Shown here: one piece after another, positions 1 through 8,341 of the stretch | Numbering within the stretch: the stretch's first letter is position 1 | Layout of the letters: each line of letters opens with the position of its first letter | NCBI RefSeq assembly: GCF_002021565.1 | Contig: NZ_MSZX01000001.1 | Span: 682,027-746,026, forward strand | Direction of reading: 5' to 3' | Length of the DNA stretch: 64,000 nt | From: Paenibacillus selenitireducens | Lineage (GTDB): Bacteria > Bacillota > Bacilli > Paenibacillales > Paenibacillaceae | Program-made: the position numbers and the translations under genes | Notes under the pieces: generated by a model | The model's database searches: none | What the model saw: the letters and a program-made list of their open reading frames with translations, nothing else | What the model was told of the DNA's origin: nothing

Positions 1-615
1 CAAGGAATTGAACGGATTCATGCCGATGGCACGGATGGGCATGACCATGGAGAGAAGACGAGTGACCATAAAGATGACCATGCAGGAGATATTTATATCG
101 ATCCACATACCTGGGTGAGCCCCAAATCAGCACTCATCATGGCGGAGAATATTAAGAACAGCTTCATCGAAGTTGACCCGGGGAATAAGAGTGACTACGA
201 AGCGAACTACGTGAAACTTGAGCAGAAGTTGAAAGATTTGGATCAGAAATTTACGACAGAACTCTCAGCAACGAAGAAAAAGGAAATTGTCGTCTCACAC
301 CAAGCTTTCGGTTATTTATGCCGTGATTATGGGTTAACCCAAAAAGCGATGATGGGATTGTCTCCTGAAGCAGAACCTCGCAGCCAAGATATTCTGGCCT
401 TGACGAAGTATGTGAAGGAACATGAGATCAAATATATATTTTTCGAGGAGCTTGTGTCAGATACCGTAGCTAAGATGTTAGCCAGCGAGGCGAACGTCGA
501 CACAATGGTGCTGAATCCGATTGAAGGATTGACGAAAGAACAGGCTGCATCTGGTGAAAATTATGTTACATTAATGGAACGCAATTTGCAAAATTTAGTG
601 AAGGCTTTACAATAG
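1..615 (+). CDS. znuA: Zinc-type ABC transporter substrate-binding protein, C-terminal part
   Basis: This is the last 204 residues of a ZnuA/AdcA-type (cluster A-I) metal-binding lipoprotein; the start and signal peptide lie before the window and the frame is open from base 1. A His/Asp-rich loop (fragment residues about 7-32, with GHDHGEK and DHKDDH) precedes DPHTWVSP, whose His is a family metal ligand. SHQAFGYL (second His), GLSPEAEP and a C-terminal FFEELVSD segment follow, all in family order. The His-rich loop favours zinc over manganese by family knowledge. The ATPase gene follows after 29 bases. A later GTG at 115 is internal to the domain and is not a real start. Confidence 0.9.
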   Translation, partial: QGIERIHADGTDGHDHGEKTSDHKDDHAGDIYIDPHTWVSPKSALIMAENIKNSFIEVDPGNKSDYEANYVKLEQKLKDLDQKFTTELSATKKKEIVVSHQAFGYLCRDYGLTQKAMMGLSPEAEPRSQDILALTKYVKEHEIKYIFFEELVSDTVAKMLASEANVDTMVLNPIEGLTKEQAASGENYVTLMERNLQNLVKALQ

Positions 616-644
616 AGGAAGAACAAATAAAGGGGAATGCGAAA

Positions 645-1424
645 ATGGCGATTGAATCATCTATGAATGCGCTATGTCATCAACATGTCATCCAGCTCGA
701 CCATGTTTCTTTTGACTACCAAGATCAATCCGTAATTCGCGATTTGAACTTTGCTGTGAAGCAGCGTGATTTTGTCGGACTGATTGGTTCCAATGGTGCT
801 GGCAAAACAACGTTAATGCGCATGATCGTCGGTTTGTTAAAGCCGAAGACCGGGTCGATCGAATTATTCGGAGAACCGATAAGTCAATTTAAAGATTGGC
901 AGCGAATAGGTTATGTGCCGCAGAAAAATTCATTTAATCCCTTGTTCCCAGCAACGGTACGGGAAGTTGTTCAGTCGGGTGTCTTCGGAAAACGAAACAT
1001 CGCGCGGAAGATTCCGAAAGCAGATGTACAGAAGTGTACAGATGCAATGGAAGTGATGCGGATATCGGATCTTGCAACGAAACGCATTGGACAATTATCC
1101 GGGGGACAGCAGCAAAGGGTGTTTCTTGCTCGGGCATTAATTAATAATCCCGATTTGCTCATCTTGGACGAACCTACCGTAGGCATTGATATTGAGACCC
1201 AACATGATTTTTTTCAGCTGGTTCAACATATGCACCAACATCATCGCATGACGTTCCTTATGGTGTCGCATGACATGGAAATGATTGAAGCATATCTGGG
1301 AAAAGAGCCTGTTCAGCAGAGCGGCAAATTAAAGTTCTATGTGAAGCACTCGCATGAGATCGAAAATTGTGTGGATACGAACTTAGCACATAGCTTATCG
1401 ACGCGAGAGGCCGAGTTACACTAA
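645..1424 (+). CDS. znuC: Metal ABC transporter ATP-binding protein
   Basis: Cytoplasmic ATPase of the metal importer, 259 residues. It has Walker A GSNGAGKTT (about 48-56), a Q-loop VPQKN (91-95), the ABC signature LSGGQQQR (151-158), Walker B LLILDEP (171-177) and the H-loop SHD (208-210). It hydrolyses ATP to drive metal import through the permease encoded next. ATG at 645 follows an AAGGGGA ribosome site. It sits between the binding protein and the permease in one operon. The C-terminal ~40 residues contain several His and Cys and are less conserved, as is usual for ZnuC. The metal is inferred from the neighbouring His-rich binding protein. Confidence 0.92.
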   Translation: MAIESSMNALCHQHVIQLDHVSFDYQDQSVIRDLNFAVKQRDFVGLIGSNGAGKTTLMRMIVGLLKPKTGSIELFGEPISQFKDWQRIGYVPQKNSFNPLFPATVREVVQSGVFGKRNIARKIPKADVQKCTDAMEVMRISDLATKRIGQLSGGQQQRVFLARALINNPDLLILDEPTVGIDIETQHDFFQLVQHMHQHHRMTFLMVSHDMEMIEAYLGKEPVQQSGKLKFYVKHSHEIENCVDTNLAHSLSTREAELH

Positions 1425-1438
1425 AGGGGACGTTAGGA

Positions 1439-2254
1439 TTGAATATGGTACTAGAGTTACTGGCGAGTGGATTCTTCTTAAAAGCACTCATCGGAGGTGT
1501 TCTCATTGCGGTCGTTGCACCGTTGATGGGAACTTTTCTCGTGTTAAGACGTTTATCCATGATTGGAGATACCTTGGCGCATGTTACGATTGCCGGTGTC
1601 GCATTGGGTTTTCTGATACAAGTGTATCCGTTGTTGGTTGGATTGATATTTGCCTTGCTGGCATCGTTTGCGATCGAGAAGCTGCGTAAAGCGTACAAGA
1701 CCTACGCAGAGCTGTCCATTGCGATTATGATGTCTGGCGGGGTGGCGTTGGCTTCCCTGTTTTTCACCTTAGGGATGAGTTTTAATCTGAATGTATCAAG
1801 TTATCTATTCGGCAGCATTTATACGTTAACCAATGCAGACATTTATGTCGTCGCGGGTGTGGCGGTTATCATTCTTATTGCGGTGGCCGTTTTCTGGAAG
1901 GAATTATTCTTGCTCACCTTTGATGAGGATGCTGCGGAAGTCACTGGCTTACCGGTTAAAATGTTAAATGCGATGGTGACGGTGCTTACGGCCCTGATCA
2001 TCAGCGTGTCGATCAAAATCGTAGGTGCCTTACTGATATCGGCATTGCTAACGATTCCGGTTGCATGCAGTATGCTCATTGCGAGAGGGTTCAAACAATC
2101 TATTATTTTCTCTGTTATTATCGCAGAAATTGCCGCGATTGCGGGACTCCTGATTGCCGGGGTGTGGAGCTTGGCGCCAGGAGCAATGATCGTACTGATG
2201 TTAATTGCCATGCTAATCGTGACGATGATCGTCAAACGAGGTCTCAAAGTTTAG
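1439..2254 (+). CDS. znuB: Metal ABC transporter permease (ABC-3 family)
   Basis: Integral membrane permease of the metal importer, about 270 residues and almost wholly hydrophobic, consistent with eight or so membrane helices. The N-terminal half has the family stretch GTFLVLRRLSMIGDTLAH, and the C-terminal half has GLPVKMLNAMV and VGALLISALLTIP, both typical of ABC-3 (ZnuB/TroC) permeases. TTG at 1439 lies seven bases after AAAGGGGA and is the better-spaced start; ATG at 1445 is possible and would remove two residues. It completes the importer whose binding protein and ATPase precede it. Confidence 0.92.
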   Translation: MNMVLELLASGFFLKALIGGVLIAVVAPLMGTFLVLRRLSMIGDTLAHVTIAGVALGFLIQVYPLLVGLIFALLASFAIEKLRKAYKTYAELSIAIMMSGGVALASLFFTLGMSFNLNVSSYLFGSIYTLTNADIYVVAGVAVIILIAVAVFWKELFLLTFDEDAAEVTGLPVKMLNAMVTVLTALIISVSIKIVGALLISALLTIPVACSMLIARGFKQSIIFSVIIAEIAAIAGLLIAGVWSLAPGAMIVLMLIAMLIVTMIVKRGLKV

Positions 2255-2270
2255 GGGGAACGATATCGAG

Positions 2271-2975
2271 ATGAACGTATGGATTGCATTCTGGGCAGGG
2301 CTGGCTTCTTTTATTTCGCCCTGCTGCTTACCGCTTTATCCTTCATACATATCTTTTATTACAGGCATGTCTGTGAATCGCTTAAAGACCGAACAGAATA
2401 CGCGTGAAGTTCGGATGCGTACGATGTCGCATACGTTTTTCTTCGTATTAGGGTTCTCTATCGTGTTCTATGCGCTAAGCTACGGTGCGAGTCTTATCGG
2501 AGATGCATTTATTAATTATAAAGATCTCATTCGTCAAATTTGTGCCATTCTTATTCTTGTCATGGGCTTGTTTCTGGTCGGTATCTTTCAACCGCAATTC
2601 TTAATGAAAGAGCGTAAAATGCAATTGAAATTTAAGCCGGCAGGCTATATCGGCTCTTTCCTATTCGGTATTGGCTTCTCCGCTGGCTGGTCGCCGTGTG
2701 TAGGTCCAATTCTAACGGCGATTATTGGTCTTGCTGCGACGGAGCCGAATACATGGCTGTCGCTGATTACGGCTTATACGATTGGCTTTGCGGTTCCATT
2801 CTTCATATTTGCATTTTTTATCGGCTCGACACGTTGGATATTGAAGTATTCGAATCTTCTGATGAAAATTGGCGGCGTGGTCATGATCATTATGGCCATC
2901 TTATTATTCACGGATCGCATGAGTCAAATTACGATCTGGCTGCAATCCATCACACCGGAGTGGTTGAAATTTTAA
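2271..2975 (+). CDS. ccdA: CcdA-type cytochrome c biogenesis / thiol-disulfide membrane protein
   Basis: Polytopic membrane protein of 234 residues related to CcdA/DsbD-beta, which carries electrons from cytoplasmic thioredoxin to extracytoplasmic thiols. Both conserved Cys-Pro motifs are visible: SPCCLPLYPSY in the first helix (about 17-27) and GWSPCVGP near residue 140. Six helices can be read from the hydrophobic segments. It begins 17 bases after the metal permease, so it may share that transcript. B. subtilis ccdA serves cytochrome c maturation and spore cortex formation. Here the neighbours are metal genes and no cytochrome c genes are in view, so the partner is unknown. Confidence 0.88.
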   Translation: MNVWIAFWAGLASFISPCCLPLYPSYISFITGMSVNRLKTEQNTREVRMRTMSHTFFFVLGFSIVFYALSYGASLIGDAFINYKDLIRQICAILILVMGLFLVGIFQPQFLMKERKMQLKFKPAGYIGSFLFGIGFSAGWSPCVGPILTAIIGLAATEPNTWLSLITAYTIGFAVPFFIFAFFIGSTRWILKYSNLLMKIGGVVMIIMAILLFTDRMSQITIWLQSITPEWLKF

Positions 2976-2993
2976 ATGTATAAAAACTTGGGC

Positions 2994-3030
2994 ATACATG
3001 GACTTGCATTTGAGTATCCAATCCATGTAT
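2994..3030. repeat. Inverted repeat between ccdA and mntR
   Basis: Nine-base arms ATACATGGA (2994-3002) and TCCATGTAT (3022-3030) are perfectly complementary around a 19-base loop. There is no T-run after it, so it is not a classical terminator. It could be a weak hairpin or an operator-like dyad in front of mntR. The function is unknown. Confidence 0.4.
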
Positions 3031-3073
3031 CATATCTAAGTACGATTTATTAAGCTGGAAAAGAGGGGAACCA

Positions 3074-3502
3074 ATGCCTACACCGAGCATGGAGGACTAT
3101 TTGGAGCGAATTTACAAACTGATTGATGAAAAAGGCTATGCACGGGTATCTGACATTGCGGAAGGTCTTGAAGTCCATCCCTCCTCTGTAACGAAGATGA
3201 TTCAGAAGCTGGATAAAGATAACTATCTTATATATGAGAAATATCGCGGTCTTATCCTAACCAATAAAGGGAAGAAGATGGGTAAGCGATTAGTGGATCG
3301 TCATCAATTATTAGAGGAATTTCTAACCACCATTGGGGTTCAACATGAGAACATTTATACCGATGTTGAAGGCATTGAACATCATCTCAGTTGGGATTCC
3401 ATTACTTGTATTGAAACGCTATTGGAGTTTTTCAAGCGTGATCCGGAACGATTGCGTCAATATCAATCACTTCAAAGCGAGTTAACCGAAAGTGACACCT
3501 AA
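3074..3502 (+). CDS. mntR: Manganese-responsive transcriptional regulator MntR (DtxR family)
   Basis: Cytoplasmic metalloregulator of 142 residues that represses manganese uptake genes when Mn(II)-bound. It closely resembles the B. subtilis MntR sequence as I remember it. An N-terminal winged helix ([13 protein letters not shown]) is followed by a dimerization domain. All six manganese ligands known for MntR fall at the same positions: Asp8, Glu11, His77, Glu99, Glu102 and His103. ATG at 3074 follows AGAGGGGAACC. It stands alone downstream of ccdA. No MntR box was recognised within the window. Confidence 0.96.
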   Translation: MPTPSMEDYLERIYKLIDEKGYARVSDIAEGLEVHPSSVTKMIQKLDKDNYLIYEKYRGLILTNKGKKMGKRLVDRHQLLEEFLTTIGVQHENIYTDVEGIEHHLSWDSITCIETLLEFFKRDPERLRQYQSLQSELTESDT

Positions 3503-3520
3503 AAAAACCTGAAGATGAAG

Positions 3521-3712
3521 ATTGCTATGTTGTATAAATTCAATAACTTTAATGGATTTGCCTATATTTAAGCGTCTATATTGTATATTTCCAACAAAAA
3601 CGGAGGAAAAACGCCAATAATGCTCAATTCATGGCTCTTATCCTGCATAAATCCAATATAGATGAGTAACAAAGCTCATTCGGACGTCTTATCCTGCATA
3701 AATCCAACATAG
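3521..3712. repeat. Degenerate interspersed repeat array
   Basis: Two 25-base units at 3637-3661 and 3688-3712 differ at one base; each starts CTTATCCTGCAT and ends with CCAAYATAG. Two more diverged relatives lie upstream near 3521-3545 (TGTATAAATTCAATAA) and 3573-3594 (TGTATATTTCCAACA). The spacing is 51-63 bases. The spacers are unrelated to each other. There is no open frame and no repeat-associated gene, so it is not a CRISPR. The function is unknown. Confidence 0.5.
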
Positions 3713-3794
3713 CATCAATGGGAGAAAAAATTCGGTCAGAAAGACCGAAGGTACTGAAAAATTTATGTTTTTCATTTCTATGATGGTTTTTTAA

Positions 3795-3834
3795 GAGGCG
3801 ACTATTTGTTCGATTTTGAACGAATAGTCGTCTC
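3795..3834. terminator. Hairpin, possible terminator
   Basis: The arms GAGGCGACTATTTG and CGAATAGTCGTCTC pair over 14 bases with one or two G-U or mismatched positions around a short AT-rich loop. The sequence that follows is T-rich (TCTTTGTAT) without a clean run, so this is a plausible but weak intrinsic terminator, well downstream of mntR. Confidence 0.45.
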
Positions 3835-3966
3835 TCTTTGTATCAATTCTTACTTAGAGTTCTTTATCAAGGTCATCATTCGTTCGTTTGAGATGGACAG
3901 CGAGTATTACCATGCACCTTGCATTTGCAGGCTCGCTTATTTAGGTTGAAGGTACTTTTTGAAGAG

Positions 3967-3994
3967 CCCCTTCTGCGGAAACAGGGGGTTTTCA
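3967..3994 (+). terminator. Terminator-like hairpin
   Basis: CCCC-TT-CTG and CAGGGGG form a GC-rich stem with a small bulge, followed by TTTTC. No gene ends close upstream on this strand, so it may end an unrecognised small transcript or readthrough from mntR. Confidence 0.4.
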
Positions 3995-4082
3995 TGTCTA
4001 TATACAGCTCTATGCAACTATTTAACGAATAAACTCGTTTTATATCATAGTGAGGATGCCTCTATTCATAGGATTCGTATTT

Positions 4083-4140
4083 ACTACCTCTAAGCGCGGT
4101 CGCTCATCTTCGAATGGACTTCGCTAGAGGTATTTATCAT
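4083..4140 (+). repeat. Dispersed hairpin element, copy A
   Basis: The arms ACCTCTA (4086-4092) and TAGAGGT pair across an inner GCG/CGC stem. Inside is the block CGCGGTCGCT followed by ATCTTCGAAT. The same element occurs at 28960-29024 (32 of 33 bases identical across the left half) and, more diverged, at 6831-6880. All three have the same orientation and end in AGAGGT plus a T-rich tail. This copy ends about 34 bases before the start codon of the GHL10 hydrolase gene. Confidence 0.7.
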
Positions 4141-4173
4141 AATAATAGAATGACATTTATATGGGAGGTAGAA

Positions 4174-5730
4174 ATGAAGTTTAGTAGATTAATGCTTGTT
4201 GTCATGGTTTTCTTTTGTATTGCACCATCCTTTTCTGCATTCGCAGCAGGGAAGGAGAAAGAGATCCAACTCTTTCTCAATGATCGGCGCATCGTTACAG
4301 ATGTTCCGCCCTATTTGACACCCGGAACGAATATCACCATGGTTCCTTTGCGTGTGATCAGTGAATCGCTAGGAGCTAATGTGGATTGGAAGAATAGAGT
4401 TGTCACAATCTATCAGAATAATAATGTGCTGGTATTACAAGAGAACAGTAAGACGGTAACGGTCAACGGGGCACAAGTTCAACTCGATGAACCAGCTTCA
4501 ATGAGAAATTCGCGTGTGCTGGTACCACTTCGTTTTGTAGCTGAGAATTTGGGCGTAACCGTCGATTGGAATGGTACGGCACGGACCATCTCACTGACCT
4601 CAGAACAAGATACATATCCGAAGGAAGAAAATGAATTACGTGGGGCTTGGGTATCCACCGTATATAACCTAGATTGGCCTTCGAAATCGGGTCTTTCTAA
4701 GGAGCAGCAACAGGCAGAGTTCACGAAGCTGTTAGATGATTTGAAAACAACGGGCATGAATGCCGTATTCGTACAGGTTCGTGCGGCTTCCGATGCGTTC
4801 TATCCTTCGAAGTTAGTTCCATGGTCCAAATATTTAACAGGTACGCAGGGACAAGATCCCGGTTATGATCCGCTAGCCTTTATGATTCAAGAAGCTCATG
4901 CTCGCGGGATGGAATTTCATGCGTGGTTCAATCCATTCCGAGTCAGCGTTGATGATAAATTGCAGAATTTATCGTCAGATAATCCAGCCATCCAGCATCC
5001 GGATTGGGTCGTCAAGCATCAAGGGAAGCTGATGTTCGACCCAGGTATTCCTGAGGTACGCGCACATATTATTAGCGCTATTATGGAAGTTGTGAATCAG
5101 TACGATATCGATGGCGTTCACTTGGATGACTATTTCTATCCTTACGGGCAGAACGTCGAGCCGTTCGCGGATGATCAGACCTATGCAACGTATAACCAAG
5201 GGAATTTCAATAACAAAGGCGACTGGCGCCGCGACAATGTGAATCAATTTGTAAGGGAATTAGGTGTACAAATTCATCAAGCGAAAAGTCATGTGGAATA
5301 TGGAATCAGTCCATTTGGTGTTTGGCGGAACGTGAAGCTGGATCCTACAGGATCAGCGACAACGGCAGGGGTAAATAGTTATGATGATTTGTATGCCGAT
5401 GCAAGAGCGTGGATCCAGAATGGTTGGATCGACTACATTGCTCCTCAAGTCTATTGGAATGTGAACACCAAAGCGGCTCCATACGATAAAGTCGTAGATT
5501 GGTGGGTCCATGAAACAAGAGGGACCTCCGTCAAGCTTTACATCGGACAAGCAGCATATAAGTTAGGTACCACAGAAGCAGGTTGGGGAACGGCCGATAC
5601 GATTATCAATCAACTAGACTATAATCAACAATCTGGGCAAGTTACAGGCAGTATCTTCTTCAGAGCACAGACCCTGCAGAAGAATGTACTTGGCATTGCT
5701 GATCGCTTACAAGCTTATTATTCCCGATAA
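4174..5730 (+). CDS. Secreted GHL10-family glycosyl hydrolase-like protein with copper amine oxidase N-like domain
   Basis: Exported protein of 518 residues. A signal peptide (about 1-25, ending SAFAAG) leads into a copper amine oxidase N-like domain with two half-repeats, MVPLRVISESLG (56-67) and LVPLRFVAENLG (117-128). This module is common on paenibacillar surface proteins. From about 153 to the end is a GHL10/DUF187 TIM-barrel-like domain starting ELRGAWVSTVYNLDWP and containing DGVHLDDYFYP near residue 330, whose acidic pair is a candidate catalytic site. It probably acts on a cell-wall or extracellular glycan; the substrate is not known from sequence. ATG at 4174 follows GGGAGGT, whereas the longer frame from 4114 has no ribosome site and starts inside a repeat element. 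Confidence 0.88.
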   Translation: MKFSRLMLVVMVFFCIAPSFSAFAAGKEKEIQLFLNDRRIVTDVPPYLTPGTNITMVPLRVISESLGANVDWKNRVVTIYQNNNVLVLQENSKTVTVNGAQVQLDEPASMRNSRVLVPLRFVAENLGVTVDWNGTARTISLTSEQDTYPKEENELRGAWVSTVYNLDWPSKSGLSKEQQQAEFTKLLDDLKTTGMNAVFVQVRAASDAFYPSKLVPWSKYLTGTQGQDPGYDPLAFMIQEAHARGMEFHAWFNPFRVSVDDKLQNLSSDNPAIQHPDWVVKHQGKLMFDPGIPEVRAHIISAIMEVVNQYDIDGVHLDDYFYPYGQNVEPFADDQTYATYNQGNFNNKGDWRRDNVNQFVRELGVQIHQAKSHVEYGISPFGVWRNVKLDPTGSATTAGVNSYDDLYADARAWIQNGWIDYIAPQVYWNVNTKAAPYDKVVDWWVHETRGTSVKLYIGQAAYKLGTTEAGWGTADTIINQLDYNQQSGQVTGSIFFRAQTLQKNVLGIADRLQAYYSR

Positions 5731-5804
5731 CATAAAGATATGTGCATGCCGCATAAGCTTGTAGTGAAGTGCATAGTGTTGTCTTCACAAAAGGGGATGA
5801 GCGG

Positions 5805-6782
5805 ATGCTTGTCAATGCGGTATTTGAAGGTGGTGGCGTCAAAGGAATTTCGCTTGCAGGGGCAATCAAAGCAGCAGAGGAATTTGGGGTAACCTTTCAT
5901 CGTGTTGCAGGCACATCCTCAGGTTCCATTGTTGCAGCACTGCTCGCTGCAGGGTATTCGGCAGATGAGATGAAGGAAATTATTATTCAGACACCGTTTT
6001 CTTCTTTCCTCAAGCGAGCGCCTATTTTTAACATTAAGTTCATTGGTCCTGCAGTGCGGGTATTGCTGAAAAAGGGACTTTATTCAGGGGAAGTATTGGA
6101 ATATTGGATTCATTCGATATTGCGGGCGAAGAATATTCGGACGTTTGGCGATCTAGGTCCTCGTAAATTACAAATCATCGCATCGGATATCTCGAATGGG
6201 CGATTGTTGGTTCTGCCTGACGATATTGCGAATTACGGGATCGATCCCCCTAAATTCGAAATTGCAAAAGCTGTCCGGATGAGTACGAGCATCCCTTATT
6301 TTTTTGATCCGGTTATGATACGAAATTCATCAACGAATCAGATAGGACGAAAGAAGAGTTTTACCAATCAGTTCTCATATATTGTGGACGGCGGGCTCCT
6401 TAGCAATTTTCCGCTCTGGCTGTTCGAGAATGAACGGAATCCGCGAACGCAGCAGATGATCCCGACAGTAGGCTTTCAAATGGTTGGTAAACATGAGAAT
6501 CAGCCTCATCCCATTCAGGGACTTTTCACGATGTTCGAAGCGATGTTCGAGACCATGATGTCTGCCCATGATGAGCGATACATCGAGCAGTACAATCGGT
6601 ATCGGACGATCAAAATCCCAACGTTAGGGATTCGGAATACGCAATTCGATATTTCAACAGAGCAGAGCTTGCAGCTCTTTGATTCCGGTTATCTTGCAGG
6701 CAGGAAGTTCTTCGAACAATGGTCTTATCAACAATATGAATCTCAATATAAGAAATATCAGATACAGCTACCTGTAAAATAA
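5805..6782 (+). CDS. Patatin-like phospholipase family protein
   Basis: Predicted lipid acyl hydrolase of 325 residues. The patatin core is present: glycine-rich oxyanion segment EGGGVKG (8-14), nucleophile motif GTSSG (36-40, Ser38) and the catalytic Asp in DGGLLSNFP (about residue 195). There is no signal peptide or membrane anchor, so it is likely cytoplasmic or peripherally membrane-bound. The C-terminal ~80 residues are charged and Tyr/Gln-rich. ATG at 5805 is eight bases after AAAGGGG; the upstream GTG at 5769 has no ribosome site. It is a single gene ended by a strong bidirectional terminator. The substrate is unknown. Confidence 0.9.
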   Translation: MLVNAVFEGGGVKGISLAGAIKAAEEFGVTFHRVAGTSSGSIVAALLAAGYSADEMKEIIIQTPFSSFLKRAPIFNIKFIGPAVRVLLKKGLYSGEVLEYWIHSILRAKNIRTFGDLGPRKLQIIASDISNGRLLVLPDDIANYGIDPPKFEIAKAVRMSTSIPYFFDPVMIRNSSTNQIGRKKSFTNQFSYIVDGGLLSNFPLWLFENERNPRTQQMIPTVGFQMVGKHENQPHPIQGLFTMFEAMFETMMSAHDERYIEQYNRYRTIKIPTLGIRNTQFDISTEQSLQLFDSGYLAGRKFFEQWSYQQYESQYKKYQIQLPVK

Positions 6783-6790
6783 AGCAATGA

Positions 6791-6827
6791 AAAAGCTCCT
6801 GATCTTCATAAAGATCAGGAGCTTTTT
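6791..6827. terminator. Bidirectional intrinsic terminator
   Basis: AAAAGCTCCTGATCTT and AAGATCAGGAGCTTTT form a perfect 16-bp stem with a four-base loop and T/A runs on both sides. It ends the patatin gene and can also end the opposing yqhQ transcript. Confidence 0.92.
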
Positions 6828-6830
6828 GTC

Positions 6831-6880
6831 ATCTCATCGCGGTCACTATCTTCGAAAGGCCACGATAGAGGTTTCTCATG
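6831..6880 (+). repeat. Dispersed hairpin element, copy C
   Basis: A diverged copy of the element at 4083-4140 and 28960-29024. It keeps CGCGGTC, CT, ATCTTCGAA, GG and a 3' AGAGGT followed by TTTCTCAT; ATCG and CGAT form the inner stem. It lies between the patatin terminator and the end of the opposing 102-residue gene, so it is 3' to both neighbours rather than in a leader. Confidence 0.6.
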
Positions 6881-6889
6881 GATCACCTA

Positions 6890-7198
6890 TTAGTGAAACC
6901 GAGGGATGTTATCGTCACTGTCATCTTTTCCTTTGGAGCCTTCGATGACACGGAAAGGAACGTTCTTCCGTTTCGGTTTCTGCGACTTCGACGAGTACCG
7001 TGCTTCCGTTCGTGGCGATACCTTCACGCGAGGTGTACGTCGATAACGACCTGGCGGAAATTTCAAGAGTAGGAATACAATACCGAACACGACAATGGGA
7101 ATGAAAAGGTTGTAATTTCCACCAATAATGGCGTCGAGGATACCCAGACACGCTAACCCAATAATGACATAAAAGGAAATTCGATGCCGGTTTACCAT
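6890..7198 (-). CDS. Small two-helix membrane protein of unknown function
   Basis: Protein of 102 residues with two adjacent hydrophobic helices (about 8-25 and 30-47), then a strongly basic cytoplasmic tail rich in Arg, Lys and Ser and an acidic end (KGKDDSDDN). I do not recognise a named family. It starts 27 bases downstream of yqhQ on the same strand, so it is probably the second gene of that transcript. The ATG follows GAGAGGATG in the minus-strand sequence. Confidence 0.65.
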   Translation of the reverse strand: MVNRHRISFYVIIGLACLGILDAIIGGNYNLFIPIVVFGIVFLLLKFPPGRYRRTPRVKVSPRTEARYSSKSQKPKRKNVPFRVIEGSKGKDDSDDNIPRFH

Positions 7199-7225
7199 GA
7201 AACATCATCCTCTCGTGAATAAAAA

Positions 7226-8182
7226 TTACCCTTTAGAAATCTGTTGATCAAGTTCTCTCATCCGATTAAAAGAAGCGATAGATACTTCCACTTGCTCGTC
7301 ATTCGGCTCTTTAGTCGTCAATAGCTGCAGCCATAAACCCGGATATCCTAGATACTTCAAGACGGGTGTATCGCGAAGCATATTGGTAAAGCGAAGGGCT
7401 TCATAGGATACGCCTAGTACGACCGGAAGCAGGAGCAGACGTTGAATGACACGCTCCCACAAGTTATCCCAAGGGAAGAAGGAGTAAATAATCACACCAA
7501 TAATGACGGATAGAATAATGAAGCTGCTGCCGCAACGATAATGAAGCGTGTTAAAGCGTTGTACATTTGGGACGGTTAAATCCAAGCCTGCTTCATGGGC
7601 GCTAATGACTTTATGCTCTGCGCCGTGGTACTGGAATAACCTTTTGACCGGCGGTGCCAGAGAGATAGCCCACAAGTACACCAACAAGAGGATGATTTTG
7701 ATAACGCCCTCAATGAGGTTGTGTAATATCTTATTATCGAAAGCTTTTCCAAAGAGCAAGTTTTCTATAAAAACCGGCACTAAAGTTAATACAACTTTTC
7801 CAAATACGAATGCAATGATACCCGCAACGGCCACACCGACAATCATGGCCAGGTTAAATCCTGATTTTTCTTTCTCTTTCATTTTGGCCAGTTCTTCCGG
7901 ATCATCGATCTCATCTTCAGCATAGGCCTCTGCAGAGAAATTCAGGTGTTGTGAACCCTTGGCGCTGGAATCGACGATACCAACGATCCCTCGAATAAAT
8001 GGAATCCGTTTGAGAGCCGTTACCCAAGGTTTATCGTTTTTGGGAACTTCATAGAACTTAATTTCGTTATTTTTGCGCCGGACCGCTGTCACATTGACAT
8101 GTTTACCGCCAAACATGACGCCTTCAAGCACGGCTTGTCCACCATATACGGCAGCTTTGTTATTATTCGACAACGAGGTCAC
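7226..8182 (-). CDS. yqhQ: DUF1385 membrane protein YqhQ
   Basis: Conserved membrane protein of 318 residues. The N-terminal segment AVYGGQAVLEGVMFGG is the DUF1385 hallmark. Several membrane helices follow, with a conserved FQYHGAEHKVISAHEAG segment (about 180-197) rich in His and Glu that could bind metal, and RFNTLHYRCGSSF after it. The molecular role is unknown in any organism I know. It lies divergently from yqhR, matching the B. subtilis order yqhQ-yqhR-aroQ-yqhT-efp. Confidence 0.93.
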   Translation of the reverse strand: MTSLSNNNKAAVYGGQAVLEGVMFGGKHVNVTAVRRKNNEIKFYEVPKNDKPWVTALKRIPFIRGIVGIVDSSAKGSQHLNFSAEAYAEDEIDDPEELAKMKEKEKSGFNLAMIVGVAVAGIIAFVFGKVVLTLVPVFIENLLFGKAFDNKILHNLIEGVIKIILLLVYLWAISLAPPVKRLFQYHGAEHKVISAHEAGLDLTVPNVQRFNTLHYRCGSSFIILSVIIGVIIYSFFPWDNLWERVIQRLLLLPVVLGVSYEALRFTNMLRDTPVLKYLGYPGLWLQLLTTKEPNDEQVEVSIASFNRMRELDQQISKG

Positions 8183-8341
8183 CTTCCCTAATATAGTTAT
8201 TCGCGCAATACGTGATAACTGTCACATATCAATACATGAGTACCTTCTTATTGTAACGAATTTAATAGCGAAATTCCACCTGTTTACGATTCCAGCAATT
8301 GCACATACTAGCGAAATAAACAAGTAGTCGAAAGGATGTCG

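Larger units (their letters stand above)
3503..4173. other. Non-coding region with repeats and hairpins
   Basis: No convincing gene was found in this 671-base gap. It holds a degenerate array of four related units (3521-3712), a strong hairpin (3795-3834), a GC-rich terminator-like hairpin (3967-3994), and copy A of a dispersed hairpin element (4083-4140) that immediately precedes the next gene. The open frame starting at 4114 runs into the downstream gene but has no ribosome site of its own. Confidence 0.6.

Noticed and set aside
3521-3712. Possible CRISPR array
   Set aside because: Only two near-identical units, the others are strongly diverged, spacing is irregular and no cas genes are present.
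4114-4173. Extended start for the GHL10 protein
   Set aside because: It would place 20 residues before the signal peptide and begins inside a repeat element.
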